Translations under genes and position numbers: made by a program
The notes under the pieces: generated by a model
What the model was told of the DNA's origin: nothing
The model's input: only the letters and a program-made list of their open reading frames with translations
The model's database searches: none
Shown: piece by piece, positions 7,140-12,870 of the stretch
Numbering within the stretch: the stretch's first letter is position 1
Layout: every line of letters starts with the position of its first letter
Source: CAZESH01 sp964514665
GTDB taxonomy: Bacteria > Bacillota > Bacilli > Paenibacillales > KCTC-25726
DNA: 12,883 bases
Assembly: GCA_964514665.1 (NCBI GenBank)
Contig: CAZESH010000102.1
Location: 1-12,883, forward strand
Direction: 5' to 3'

Positions 7140-7178
7140 ACCGTCCGGAAAAGAAAATCTTCGGGCGGTCCTTTTTTT
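7140..7178. terminator. Bidirectional rho-independent terminator
   Basis: ACCGTCCG (7140-7147) pairs with CGGGCGGT (7162-7169), an 8-bp stem with one G-U. On the plus strand seven T residues follow (7172-7178), ending the methyltransferase operon 14 bases after its stop. On the minus strand a run of five T residues follows, so it can also stop transcripts arriving from manC and the toxin-antitoxin pair. Confidence 0.85.
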
Positions 7179-7202
7179 GTGCCAACCCATACGTTTGAGG
7201 AT

Positions 7203-7364
7203 GGGGAGAGAATGGGTATGGGATTCCAATCGCTCTTGAAATCGTGTTTTTTTAAATTTATTATGCGGTAATAACACGATTTCAAAGGCGTAAAAGTTTT
7301 CGGAGAAAACTGCTTCGGGAGCATAATCTTTATCGCTTTTCCACCCCATACCCATTCCCTCTTC
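7203..7364. repeat. Structured non-coding element with nested inverted repeats (MITE-like or structured RNA)
   Basis: An outer inverted repeat, GAATGGGTATGGG (7210-7222) against CCCATACCCATTC (7345-7357), is perfect over 13 bp. It extends to 7203/7364 with one mismatch and two G-U pairs. Inside are three further hairpins: TTGAAATCGTGTT (7236-7248) with AACACGATTTCAA (7273-7285), 13 bp perfect; AGTTTTC (7295-7301) with GAAAACT (7305-7311), GGA loop; and TGCT (7311-7314) with AGCA (7320-7323), which share one base. Together they fold as a closed multibranch structure. Weak open frames cross it without ribosome sites. It may be a small mobile repeat or a structured RNA; the family is not recognised. 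Confidence 0.6.
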
Positions 7365-7523
7365 TGTTCTACTTTGAGCTGCCTTCCACTTTTCCATTCC
7401 CTAACCGGTCTAGGGTCCGGTATTCGTAGCTCTACCTTTCGTTCCCTGGCATTCGCTGGCACAGATTCCATTGTGACAGCTGCTTTTTGCTCAATCTATC
7501 GAACTAAGTCCATTTTATATTCA
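7365..7523. other. Non-coding stretch downstream of the toxin gene
   Basis: No convincing gene is seen here. A short inverted repeat, ACCGG (7404-7408) with CCGGT (7417-7421), is the only structure noticed. With the preceding structured element it makes about 345 bases without a gene between the bidirectional terminator and the toxin stop codon. It may be a decayed remnant of whatever once followed the toxin. Confidence 0.5.
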
Positions 7524-7844
7524 TTACACCTGTTTAGCTTGCATAATTGTTTCTTCAGATAATTGACCGTTTTTGCAGTTATGCTCCGTACATAATAGAA
7601 AGTCCGCACAAACAACTCTATAGCGGATCATGCTCACCATAAAATACCTTAAGCGCCCAGCCTGTGTTCGCGTGCCGTTAAATTGAAAGTCTGGGTAATC
7701 CGCAGACCCGTAAGATTGACCATAGGGATTGCGGGATAAGAACGTTTTCGAATTTTTGTACACTTTGGCATGATCTATATTATATAGTTGACCGAGCTTG
7801 CGTAAAGCCGATTTCCCCCATACCACTCTATAATTTTTTTTCAT
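7524..7844 (-). CDS. Probable type II toxin, RelE/ParE-like (divergent)
   Basis: A small basic protein of 106 residues. Its N-terminus MKKNYRVVWGKSALRKLGQL resembles the beta-strand and helix opening of RelE/ParE toxins, and RLRYFMVSMIRYRVV resembles their central strand pair. The C-terminal part (CADFLLCTEHNCKNGQLSEETIMQAKQV) does not look like the usual final strand, so the toxin may be divergent or altered by an old frameshift. Known for the family: mRNA cleavage at the ribosome or gyrase poisoning; which applies is not decidable. ATG 7844 has GAGG 6 bases upstream and overlaps the 3' end of the upstream gene by 17 bases, the classic antitoxin-toxin arrangement. It ends the manC transcript. 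Confidence 0.55.
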   Translation of the reverse strand: MKKNYRVVWGKSALRKLGQLYNIDHAKVYKNSKTFLSRNPYGQSYGSADYPDFQFNGTRTQAGRLRYFMVSMIRYRVVCADFLLCTEHNCKNGQLSEETIMQAKQV

Positions 7845-8124
7845 TCCGAGCCTCGTTAATAATATCCAATGCTTCCTGGTCATCTTCTATATAATTGCTA
7901 TGAATTGACGCATCGCGGAGTTGGTCCAATATGTCCTCATTTGTAAAAATTGCCTCTGTCATTTTACGTTTCTGTTTATCCGTCAGTTTGGCATAGTCAA
8001 TGGCTTCTTTAAATGGAATGACAATCCCAAATTCTTTTTCGAAAATCTCCGCAAAAACATTTATTTCAATAACTGATTTGCCCTTGATATATTTATCCAA
8101 TGTTTCCTTTGTAATATAGTCCAT
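7828..8124 (-). CDS. Probable cognate antitoxin, family not recognised
   Basis: A 98-residue protein with no motif that I recognise. It is rich in Lys and Glu/Asp and predicted mostly helical, with an acidic C-terminus (NYIEDDQEALDIINEARNEKKL) suitable for wrapping a basic toxin. The antitoxin call rests on size, charge and the 17-base overlap with the RelE/ParE-like gene. The start is ATG 8124. Its ribosome site AAGGTG lies inside the last codons of manC, and its start comes one base after the manC stop, so it is translated from the manC mRNA. The open frame runs further upstream into manC in another frame, which is a shadow. No DNA-binding N-terminal domain is evident, so autoregulation is uncertain. 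Confidence 0.6.
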   Translation of the reverse strand: MDYITKETLDKYIKGKSVIEINVFAEIFEKEFGIVIPFKEAIDYAKLTDKQKRKMTEAIFTNEDILDQLRDASIHSNYIEDDQEALDIINEARNEKKL

Positions 8125-8125
8125 C

Positions 8126-9505
8126 CTAATCACCTTCCTTTCCATCATTATACCACAGTGTAATCTCCTCCCAAGTAAGAAACAACCGGTGGACATCTTC
8201 TTCCACCAAGGCGCTTCCGGCCTGCACCTCGATGAATGCCAAGTCTTCAGCCGCCAGAATCGCATGCCTGCTCCCCGCTTCGATTTTCAGCGTGTCTCCG
8301 GGACCGACCCCGAGCATTTCGCCCTCAAGCAGCACCGTTCCATGCCCCTGCAGAAAGGTCCATGTTTCAGTGCGCAAATTGTGGAAGTGAAAGCTCAGGT
8401 TTTTTCCTTTTTGCAGAAAAATTTTTCGGGTCAAAGCCTCGGTTTGATCCTCAAACTTGCTGTAATCCAGAACGCGGTACCAGCCCCACCACCGTTCTTC
8501 ATACATCAGACGGCTGCCTAGATGCTCCGTGTACGCTTTTATCTTGTGGCTGGCGCTTTTGTCGCTGACCAGAATCCCGTCGGGGCTCACGGCCACAACG
8601 GCATTGGAAATTCCCAGGACCGTCACGGGCAAATCCAGTTCATTGATGATGTGGGTGTCGACCGAATCGCTGCTGGCCGTCCCCTTGCCTATAATGGGCG
8701 CAGCCATCTCCTCGGTGAGCGTATTCCATGTGCCGAGATCCTTCCAGGCTCCGTCGTAAGGAAGCATGACGATCTGCCTGGCTTTTTCCACAACTTCATA
8801 ATCAAAGCTGATCTCGGGCAGTTCACCGTACTGTTCCAACAGATCGTGGTAATCCGCAGAATACCCTTTATCTTTCATTAGACCCAACAAAAACCCAAGC
8901 CTGAAAGCTAATACGCCGCAGTTCCACAGCGCCTGATTTTCAATCAACATCCGGGCAGCTTCCTTTGTCGGCTTCTCTTTAAACTTGCTTACCCTACAAA
9001 ATGGACCGTCACAGCCGGCCTCCGGTACGATATAACCATACTTCTCGGCAGGATAGGCAGGCTTGACGCCGATCAGGGCAAGATCCGCATTCGATTGCCG
9101 GATAACCGCCTCGAGTTCTTTAATCTTGAGAAAAAACGGATCCTCCACATAAGGATCGACGGGCAGCACCGCGACCATTTCATCTTCATCAACATTCCGC
9201 TCGCTGTGCAAAAAAACCGAGGACAAAGCAATAGCCGGAAACGTATTGCGCCGCGAAGGCTCGATAAGCAGCGGAACCTCCGTCCCAAGCTGATTTTGCA
9301 AAATCTCCTTCTGTGCCCTTCCGGTAACGATGAGTGCGGAATCGGCCAATCCCGCATTCGCCAGCTGCCGCCATACCCTTTGCACCATCGATTCCATGAC
9401 GCCCCCGGGACCTTTCAGCACCTTCAAAAACTGCTTCGACCTGGAATCGTTGGACAACGGCCACAGCCTTTTGCCGGACCCGCCGGATAATAGAACGAGT
9501 TTCAT
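8126..9505 (-). CDS. manC: Mannose-1-phosphate guanylyltransferase with C-terminal type II PMI cupin domain
   Basis: A full-length 459-residue enzyme making GDP-mannose from GTP and mannose-1-phosphate. The nucleotidyltransferase signature LLSGGSGKRLWPLSN (5-19) with SKQF (23-26) is complete, FKEKP (175-179) is the sugar-phosphate binding motif, and WNCGVLAFRLG follows. The usual LPSDH loop reads LPVDPYV (114-120), a slight departure. The C-terminal third (GWYRVLD through HFHNLRTETW) is the cupin of type II mannose-6-phosphate isomerases with its HxHxxRxE residues, so the enzyme may be bifunctional. The start at ATG 9505 has GGGAGTG 8 bases upstream. It is followed after one base by the antitoxin-like gene and preceded by an RmlA-type pseudogene. 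GDP-mannose would feed the neighbouring glycan genes. Confidence 0.93.
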   Translation of the reverse strand: MKLVLLSGGSGKRLWPLSNDSRSKQFLKVLKGPGGVMESMVQRVWRQLANAGLADSALIVTGRAQKEILQNQLGTEVPLLIEPSRRNTFPAIALSSVFLHSERNVDEDEMVAVLPVDPYVEDPFFLKIKELEAVIRQSNADLALIGVKPAYPAEKYGYIVPEAGCDGPFCRVSKFKEKPTKEAARMLIENQALWNCGVLAFRLGFLLGLMKDKGYSADYHDLLEQYGELPEISFDYEVVEKARQIVMLPYDGAWKDLGTWNTLTEEMAAPIIGKGTASSDSVDTHIINELDLPVTVLGISNAVVAVSPDGILVSDKSASHKIKAYTEHLGSRLMYEERWWGWYRVLDYSKFEDQTEALTRKIFLQKGKNLSFHFHNLRTETWTFLQGHGTVLLEGEMLGVGPGDTLKIEAGSRHAILAAEDLAFIEVQAGSALVEEDVHRLFLTWEEITLWYNDGKEGD

Positions 9506-9590
9506 TCAAGTACACTCCCGGTATGTATTCTCTTCGTTGAAAGGTATTCACCCAACATCGCCTTCCAACCCGGCATTGGAAAGATTGCGT

Positions 9591-9835
9591 TCATCTTGCC
9601 GCGCCTTGCAGCTGCTCTTGGAATTTGGAAACATACGGCCCGATGCCGGCAGAGAAAATGTTGTCGCCAAGAATGACGACCATCCGATCCTGTCCCACAA
9701 ACTGCTCCGCTAACCCCAGAGCTTGCGCAATGCCGCCGACTTCATCTTTGCACCTTATTAAGTAAATGTCACGCCCAGCCCGCTGCCCAGAAGGCTTACG
9801 ACATCGCCCATGTGTTCTAGAATGATCCCTTTCAT
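9591..9835 (-). pseudogene. Decayed RmlA/StrD-type sugar-phosphate nucleotidyltransferase remnant
   Basis: The ATG at 9835 keeps its ribosome site (GGAGGG) and encodes MKGIIL, the start of RmlA-like enzymes. It then jumps directly to EHMGDVVSLLGSG, so about 50 residues with the signature GGxGxRL loop are missing. The frame then breaks. Removing one A near 9755-9760 and one near 9747-9749 restores TYKVQDEVGGIAQALG. The second frame continues as LAEQFVGQDRMVVILGDNIF, a family hallmark, and stops at 9591 after about a third of the normal length. A large internal deletion, two single-base insertions and loss of the C-terminal two-thirds make it clearly non-functional. It sits 85 bases upstream of manC, in the same direction, so it may once have headed the same operon. 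Confidence 0.88.
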
Positions 9836-9893
9836 GACAACCCTCCATGACTTTTGCTCCAATAACAATTCATTCTCGACATTAACCCTGCAG

Positions 9894-9905
9894 ATAGAAT
9901 TCTAT
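9894..9905. promoter_or_regulatory. 12-bp perfect palindrome upstream of the pfkB promoter
   Basis: ATAGAATTCTAT is a perfect palindrome ending five bases before the pfkB -35 element. It could be an activator or repressor site. It differs in sequence from the palindrome on the -10, so the two are not obviously sites for the same protein. Confidence 0.4.
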
Positions 9906-9910
9906 GAAGC

Positions 9911-9942
9911 TTGCAATTTCTCCATCCCCTAACTATAGTTAG
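9911..9942 (+). promoter_or_regulatory. Sigma-A promoter of pfkB with a 14-bp palindrome over the -10
   Basis: TTGCAA (9911-9916) and TATAGT (9934-9939) are exactly 17 bases apart, each 5/6 to consensus. The perfect palindrome CTAACTATAGTTAG (9929-9942) is centred on the -10, a position where a bound repressor would block RNA polymerase. Transcription should start near 9946, giving a leader of about 30 bases with GAGGAG ahead of the start codon. Confidence 0.7.
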
Positions 9943-9975
9943 AATGAAATCGAATAGTCGAGGAGTGCAAAATAC

Positions 9976-10932
9976 ATGTTTCCTGCCGTTTCAGTGATTG
10001 GCACGATTTTTGTCGATTGCAAGGGCTTTGCCAAGCAAAACTATCAGCCGGACTCAAGAAATGTGGGCCGCATCCAATTTGTTCATGGCGGCGTCGGCAG
10101 AAATGTGGCCGAAAATCTTGCCCTGCTGGGGGTAGCCACCACGTTCTATTCTTCTGTCGACGATTCCGGCATCGGACTTGAAGTCCTGGCCCGTCTGCAG
10201 CAAGCCAGGGTGAACACCGACAGCATCACCCGGACGAGCGGGAACGGAATGGGCATGTGGCTGGCCATCCTGGATGAGAAGGGCGATTTGGCGGGGTCAA
10301 TTTCGCAAATGCCGGATCTCCAGCATCTGCAGGCCTCCCTGCAAACGCATCAGCAGTCCATCATGGAGCAGACTTCCCATCTGGTGCTGGAATTGGATCT
10401 GAATGAAGCCATTTCCCGGCAGATACTCGCTCAAGCCAAAGCCCATCAGCGTCCGGTATACGGCATTCCCGGCAATTTGGAAGTGATCCTTCACAACCGC
10501 GGGCTGTTGGCTGATCTGGAATGCTTTATCTGCAACAATTATGAGGCCGATCGCCTGATGGATACGGATTTCACTTCATTATCGATTGACGAGATGCAGG
10601 ATGCCCTTACCGAATACGTACATAAATCAGGTTTGCGCTCGATGGTGGTCACACTGGGAGCAAAAGGTTCGGTATTTTACAGCGTTTCAGACAAAGAAGC
10701 CGGGTATCAACCCGTTTATCCGGTACAGATCGTCGATTCCAGCGGAGCAGGCGACGCCTTCTTCTCGGGCACCGTCATGGGACTGGTACGTGGACTTCCG
10801 CTCCGTGATGCGGTCATATGCGGAACGAAGGTAGCAGGATGGACGATCGAATCTGAAGAGAATAATTGTAAGGATCTGGCTGATAAAATCGAGCTGGATG
10901 GTATGTTTCAGGGGTTGTTGGTGAGGTTTTAG
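9976..10932 (+). CDS. PfkB-family carbohydrate kinase (ribokinase/pseudouridine kinase-like)
   Basis: A cytoplasmic sugar or nucleoside kinase of 318 residues, typical of the ribokinase family. Signature 1 is GGVGRNVAENLALLG (38-52). Signature 2 is DSSGAGDAFFSG (254-265), with Asp260 as the catalytic base and GAGD as the anion hole. NNYEADRL (187-194) and VVTLGAKGSVFY (224-235) match the conserved core. The GGVGRNVAENLA segment recalls pseudouridine kinases more than ribokinase, but the substrate is not settled. The start at ATG 9976 has GAGGAG about 10 bases upstream. It has its own promoter and terminator, so it is monocistronic. A second degenerate copy of its 3' end lies downstream beyond mazEF. 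Its link to the surrounding glycan genes is unclear. Confidence 0.9.
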   Translation: MFPAVSVIGTIFVDCKGFAKQNYQPDSRNVGRIQFVHGGVGRNVAENLALLGVATTFYSSVDDSGIGLEVLARLQQARVNTDSITRTSGNGMGMWLAILDEKGDLAGSISQMPDLQHLQASLQTHQQSIMEQTSHLVLELDLNEAISRQILAQAKAHQRPVYGIPGNLEVILHNRGLLADLECFICNNYEADRLMDTDFTSLSIDEMQDALTEYVHKSGLRSMVVTLGAKGSVFYSVSDKEAGYQPVYPVQIVDSSGAGDAFFSGTVMGLVRGLPLRDAVICGTKVAGWTIESEENNCKDLADKIELDGMFQGLLVRF

Positions 10933-10951
10933 ATTTCTCTTGGCAGTCTGG

Positions 10952-10983
10952 GCTCAATCCGCTGAAGGGTTGAGCTTTTGTTA
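10952..10983 (+). terminator. Rho-independent terminator of pfkB
   Basis: GCTCAATCC (10952-10960) pairs with GGGTTGAGC (10967-10975), 9 bp with one G-U and loop GCTGAA, followed by TTTTGTTATTG. Nearly the same hairpin recurs at 11663-11692 after the pfkB remnant. Confidence 0.8.
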
Positions 10984-10987
10984 TTGA

Positions 10988-11194
10988 TTGAAACGTCTTA
11001 ACTTGGAAGAAGGCACCGAACTGCAGATCCTGATTACACCAGATCATAACATCTTGCTTCGTCCCATAACAAAACCGGAAGAGTCGAACGAGGAATTACG
11101 CGCGCATCTAAAAACGCTTCTTCCAAAAATCAAACCCGATTCCCCGCGCCATGAAGAAATGGATCTTGGCATCGAAGGAGACGAACTTATATGA
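10988..11194 (+). pseudogene. MazE-like antitoxin lacking its N-terminal DNA-binding part
   Basis: The frame encodes KRLNLEEGTELQILITPDHNILLRPI, which matches the second half of the MazE/AbrB-like domain, and ends in the acidic tail HEEMDLGIEGDELI that in MazE wraps the toxin. The first 20-25 residues of a normal MazE (the WGNSL..RIP strand-loop that binds DNA) are absent. A stop codon lies in frame directly before the only possible start, TTG 10988, and there is no ribosome site because the pfkB terminator is there. The 3' end is intact and overlaps mazF by ATGA. Either it is dead, or it is weakly translated as a toxin-neutralising peptide that can no longer autoregulate. The family call is fairly safe; activity is unknown. 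Confidence 0.7.
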
Positions 11195-11526
11195 CAGCTC
11201 CGGCACGAGGTGATCTCGTATGGCTGGACTTTGATCCGCAAGCCGGACGTGAACAGGCTGGACGTCGTTCGGCTATTGTATTGTCTGAAGAAGATTTCAA
11301 TGAATTAACAGGTTTTGCGGTCGTTTGTCCCATCACCAATCAAGCAAATGACCATGCCTTCGAAGTTCCGCTTCCGGATGGCTCCCCATTTTCCGGTGTC
11401 GTCCTGACGGATCAATTAAAGAGCTTGGACGTGAAAAAACGTAAAATCCATATTGTAGCCAGCGTTCCGGTTGATTCCGAGTTTATGAGACAAGTCCTGC
11501 GCAATACCCGCTCGATCTTGGCGTAA
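11191..11526 (+). CDS. mazF: MazF/PemK-family mRNA interferase toxin
   Basis: A complete 111-residue toxin that would cleave single-stranded mRNA at a short recognition sequence. RGDLVWLDFDPQAGREQAGRRSAIVLS (6-32) is the family opening; Arg25/Arg26 lie where the catalytic arginine is expected. VVCPITNQ carries Thr49 at the place of the second catalytic residue. EVPLPDG, GVVLTDQLKSLDVKKRKI and the final helix LRNTRSIL are all present. Its ATG overlaps the antitoxin stop by four bases, so translation is coupled. Because its partner is truncated and lies behind a terminator, it is probably barely expressed; otherwise a free toxin would be hard to tolerate. It lies between two diverged copies of the pfkB 3' end. 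Confidence 0.9.
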   Translation: MTAPARGDLVWLDFDPQAGREQAGRRSAIVLSEEDFNELTGFAVVCPITNQANDHAFEVPLPDGSPFSGVVLTDQLKSLDVKKRKIHIVASVPVDSEFMRQVLRNTRSILA

Positions 11527-11529
11527 ATT

Positions 11530-11660
11530 GCTCATTTTCAGAATAAAGGTGGAATGTTGGAAAATCGAGTAAGAACAACTGCAGGGAGCCTGGCTGCTAA
11601 AATTGAGCAGGATGGTGTGTTGTGTTTCAGGGTTGTTTGTGGGGTGAGAAAATAGCACAC
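11530..11660 (+). pseudogene. Degenerate second copy of the pfkB 3' end
   Basis: Directly after the mazF stop, the sequence aligns with the last 35 codons of the upstream pfkB gene. KVECWKIE corresponds to KVAGWTIE (285-292). After an indel, ENNCRE then LAAKIEQDGV corresponds to ENNCKD and LADKIELDGM (295-310), with one inserted base between the two parts. TTTCAGG and a nearly identical terminator follow as in the intact gene. Frame breaks and the missing remainder show that it is a relic. It indicates an old duplication of pfkB or of its 3' end, with mazEF lying between the copies. Confidence 0.75.
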
Positions 11661-11692
11661 AAAAGGCTCAATCCACTTGAGGATTGAGCCTT
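11661..11692. terminator. Terminator shared by the pfkB remnant and wzz
   Basis: AAGGCTCAATCC (11663-11674) and GGATTGAGCCTT (11681-11692) form a perfect 12-bp stem with a 6-base loop. On the minus strand the stem ends in TTTT followed by GTGTG, 15 bases after the wzz stop. On the plus strand it is followed by CATTATTG, without a real U-tract. It is a sister of the hairpin at 10952-10975, and it most likely now serves wzz. Confidence 0.7.
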
Positions 11693-11707
11693 CATTATTG
11701 TTTGTAT

Positions 11708-12709
11708 TCACAAAGCAGCATTTCCGCTGACCGCTGTTTGCTCTGCCGGCTTCCCGGAATTGATCCAATACTGTCGAATAAAGACTATGAAAGTGCTGAG
11801 CATCGCGCCAACAACGGCAGCTATAGCCACATTTAACATTTTTCTAGGTCCGACCGGTTCGCTTGGGGACAGCGCCGGTGTAATAAAGACGGCATGGAAC
11901 CCGCCCAACAGGCGCTCGGAATTTTCAGCCCTGAGTTTTTCATTGTTGATCTGGTTTTCGAGTTGTTTGATTACGGCTTCATTGTCTTTAATCGTCTGTT
12001 CCAAATTGTTTTTCTGTTCGTTTAAAGACACCAGATTCAACTTGTTTTCCGAGATTTTGAGGGTCAGGTTGGAATATACCGGGTTGATCTCTTCATTTGT
12101 TACTTGCACCGGTCCGAGCGATTTATTGCTTAAATAGGCATCATCGGAGAGCGATTTGGTCGTCACCAATTTCTCCGGAGTGTCCTTAAGCTGCTGTTCG
12201 GCATCGGACAATAGCCCCTGAGTTACTTTGATTTGATCATTGATGGCCAGCAAATCATTCCGATTGCTTACAATCTTGTCGGACCGATCCGATATTTCCG
12301 TCCTTGCCCCGAGCTCGAAAGCCAGCAGATTGGCGATATCGGTAATCACCTGCGGATTAGAGCCTTTGACTGCAATCGCGATTACGCTCGTATCTTTAAT
12401 CGCCCTCACATTGATCATACGTTTGACAGACTCGACCGTATAGGCATGAACATCCAAGTTCAATTTGGTGATGACTCGTTTCACCGCCGCATTGCTCTTG
12501 ATCGTCTCGGAAAAGGAATTCAGTTCGCTGGCCATATTGTCGCCGGTTTTGCTGAATCTGACCAATGAGGTGGTTTCATATGTAGGTTGTAAAACGAAAA
12601 AGCTTGCGAGTCCCGAAAAAAGCATGGCTATAAGGGTGACTGAAATAATAATGTATCTGCCTGTCCATAGAATTTCCAGAATCTCTCTCAGACTGATTTC
12701 TTCCTCCAC
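11708..12709 (-). CDS. Wzz/YveK-type polysaccharide chain-length determinant, tyrosine-kinase modulator
   Basis: A 333-residue membrane protein with the polysaccharide co-polymerase layout. A short cytoplasmic start (EEEISLREILEILWTGRY) precedes transmembrane segment 1 (about 19-40). A long extracellular domain follows, ending in a coiled-coil stretch (LKISENKLNLVSLNEQKNNL onward). Then comes the proline-rich ITPALSPSEPVGPRK, transmembrane segment 2 (about 292-312) and a short tail. Known for the family: it sets the length of exported polysaccharide and, in Gram-positives, activates a partner BY-kinase. The kinase gene is not in this window. I chose GTG 12709 because GGGAGAG lies 6 bases upstream; ATG 12733 lacks a site, and the frame otherwise runs to 12826. 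The gene is alone on its strand, and its promoter is divergent from another gene. Confidence 0.88.
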   Translation of the reverse strand: MEEEISLREILEILWTGRYIIISVTLIAMLFSGLASFFVLQPTYETTSLVRFSKTGDNMASELNSFSETIKSNAAVKRVITKLNLDVHAYTVESVKRMINVRAIKDTSVIAIAVKGSNPQVITDIANLLAFELGARTEISDRSDKIVSNRNDLLAINDQIKVTQGLLSDAEQQLKDTPEKLVTTKSLSDDAYLSNKSLGPVQVTNEEINPVYSNLTLKISENKLNLVSLNEQKNNLEQTIKDNEAVIKQLENQINNEKLRAENSERLLGGFHAVFITPALSPSEPVGPRKMLNVAIAAVVGAMLSTFIVFIRQYWINSGKPAEQTAVSGNAAL

Positions 12710-12758
12710 TAATCTCTCTCCCTTAATTGGCATGTTTCTACAAATTTTGAACATTAAA

Positions 12759-12787
12759 AGTATAACCCGATTTCCGGGTCGAGGCAA
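12759..12787 (-). promoter_or_regulatory. Sigma-A promoter of wzz with an inverted repeat in the spacer
   Basis: On the minus strand TTGCCT (12782-12787) and TATACT (12759-12764) are 17 bases apart. The spacer contains ACCCG-ATTTC-CGGGT (plus strand 12765-12779), an inverted repeat suited to a repressor or a regulator of polysaccharide output. The predicted start near 12752 leaves about a 42-base leader. Confidence 0.7.
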
Positions 12788-12829
12788 ATAGTCTTTTATT
12801 CCTATACAAAAAAGTTCCATTCCCATCGA

Positions 12830-12859
12830 TTCGACGTGTTATAATGTCATCATGTCGAT
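12830..12859 (+). promoter_or_regulatory. Extended -10 promoter for a gene beyond the right edge, flanked by 0A-like boxes
   Basis: TGT-TATAAT (12837-12845) is a perfect extended -10. TTCGACG (12830-12836) abuts it upstream and TGTCGAT (12853-12859) lies at the transcription start, each 6/7 to the 0A-box core and in inverted orientation. No good -35 is seen (TTCCAT is 19 bases away). Confidence 0.6.
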
Positions 12860-12870
12860 ATTCGTGAAAA

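Noticed and set aside
7203..7364. Retron-type RNA
   Set aside because: Paired outer arms and an internal long hairpin fit superficially, but no reverse transcriptase or effector gene is nearby.
7073..7471. Minus-strand open frames (7073-7471 and 7092-7397) crossing the structured element
   Set aside because: They lack ribosome sites, overlap each other in different frames, run across the terminator and the 3' end of the methyltransferase gene, and consist largely of the two arms of the inverted repeats.
8189..8881. Plus-strand open frames inside manC
   Set aside because: They are antisense shadows of manC. The coding signature on the minus strand is complete.
12233..12568. Plus-strand open frames inside wzz
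   Set aside because: They are antisense shadows of a well-supported gene, with no ribosome sites or recognisable motifs.
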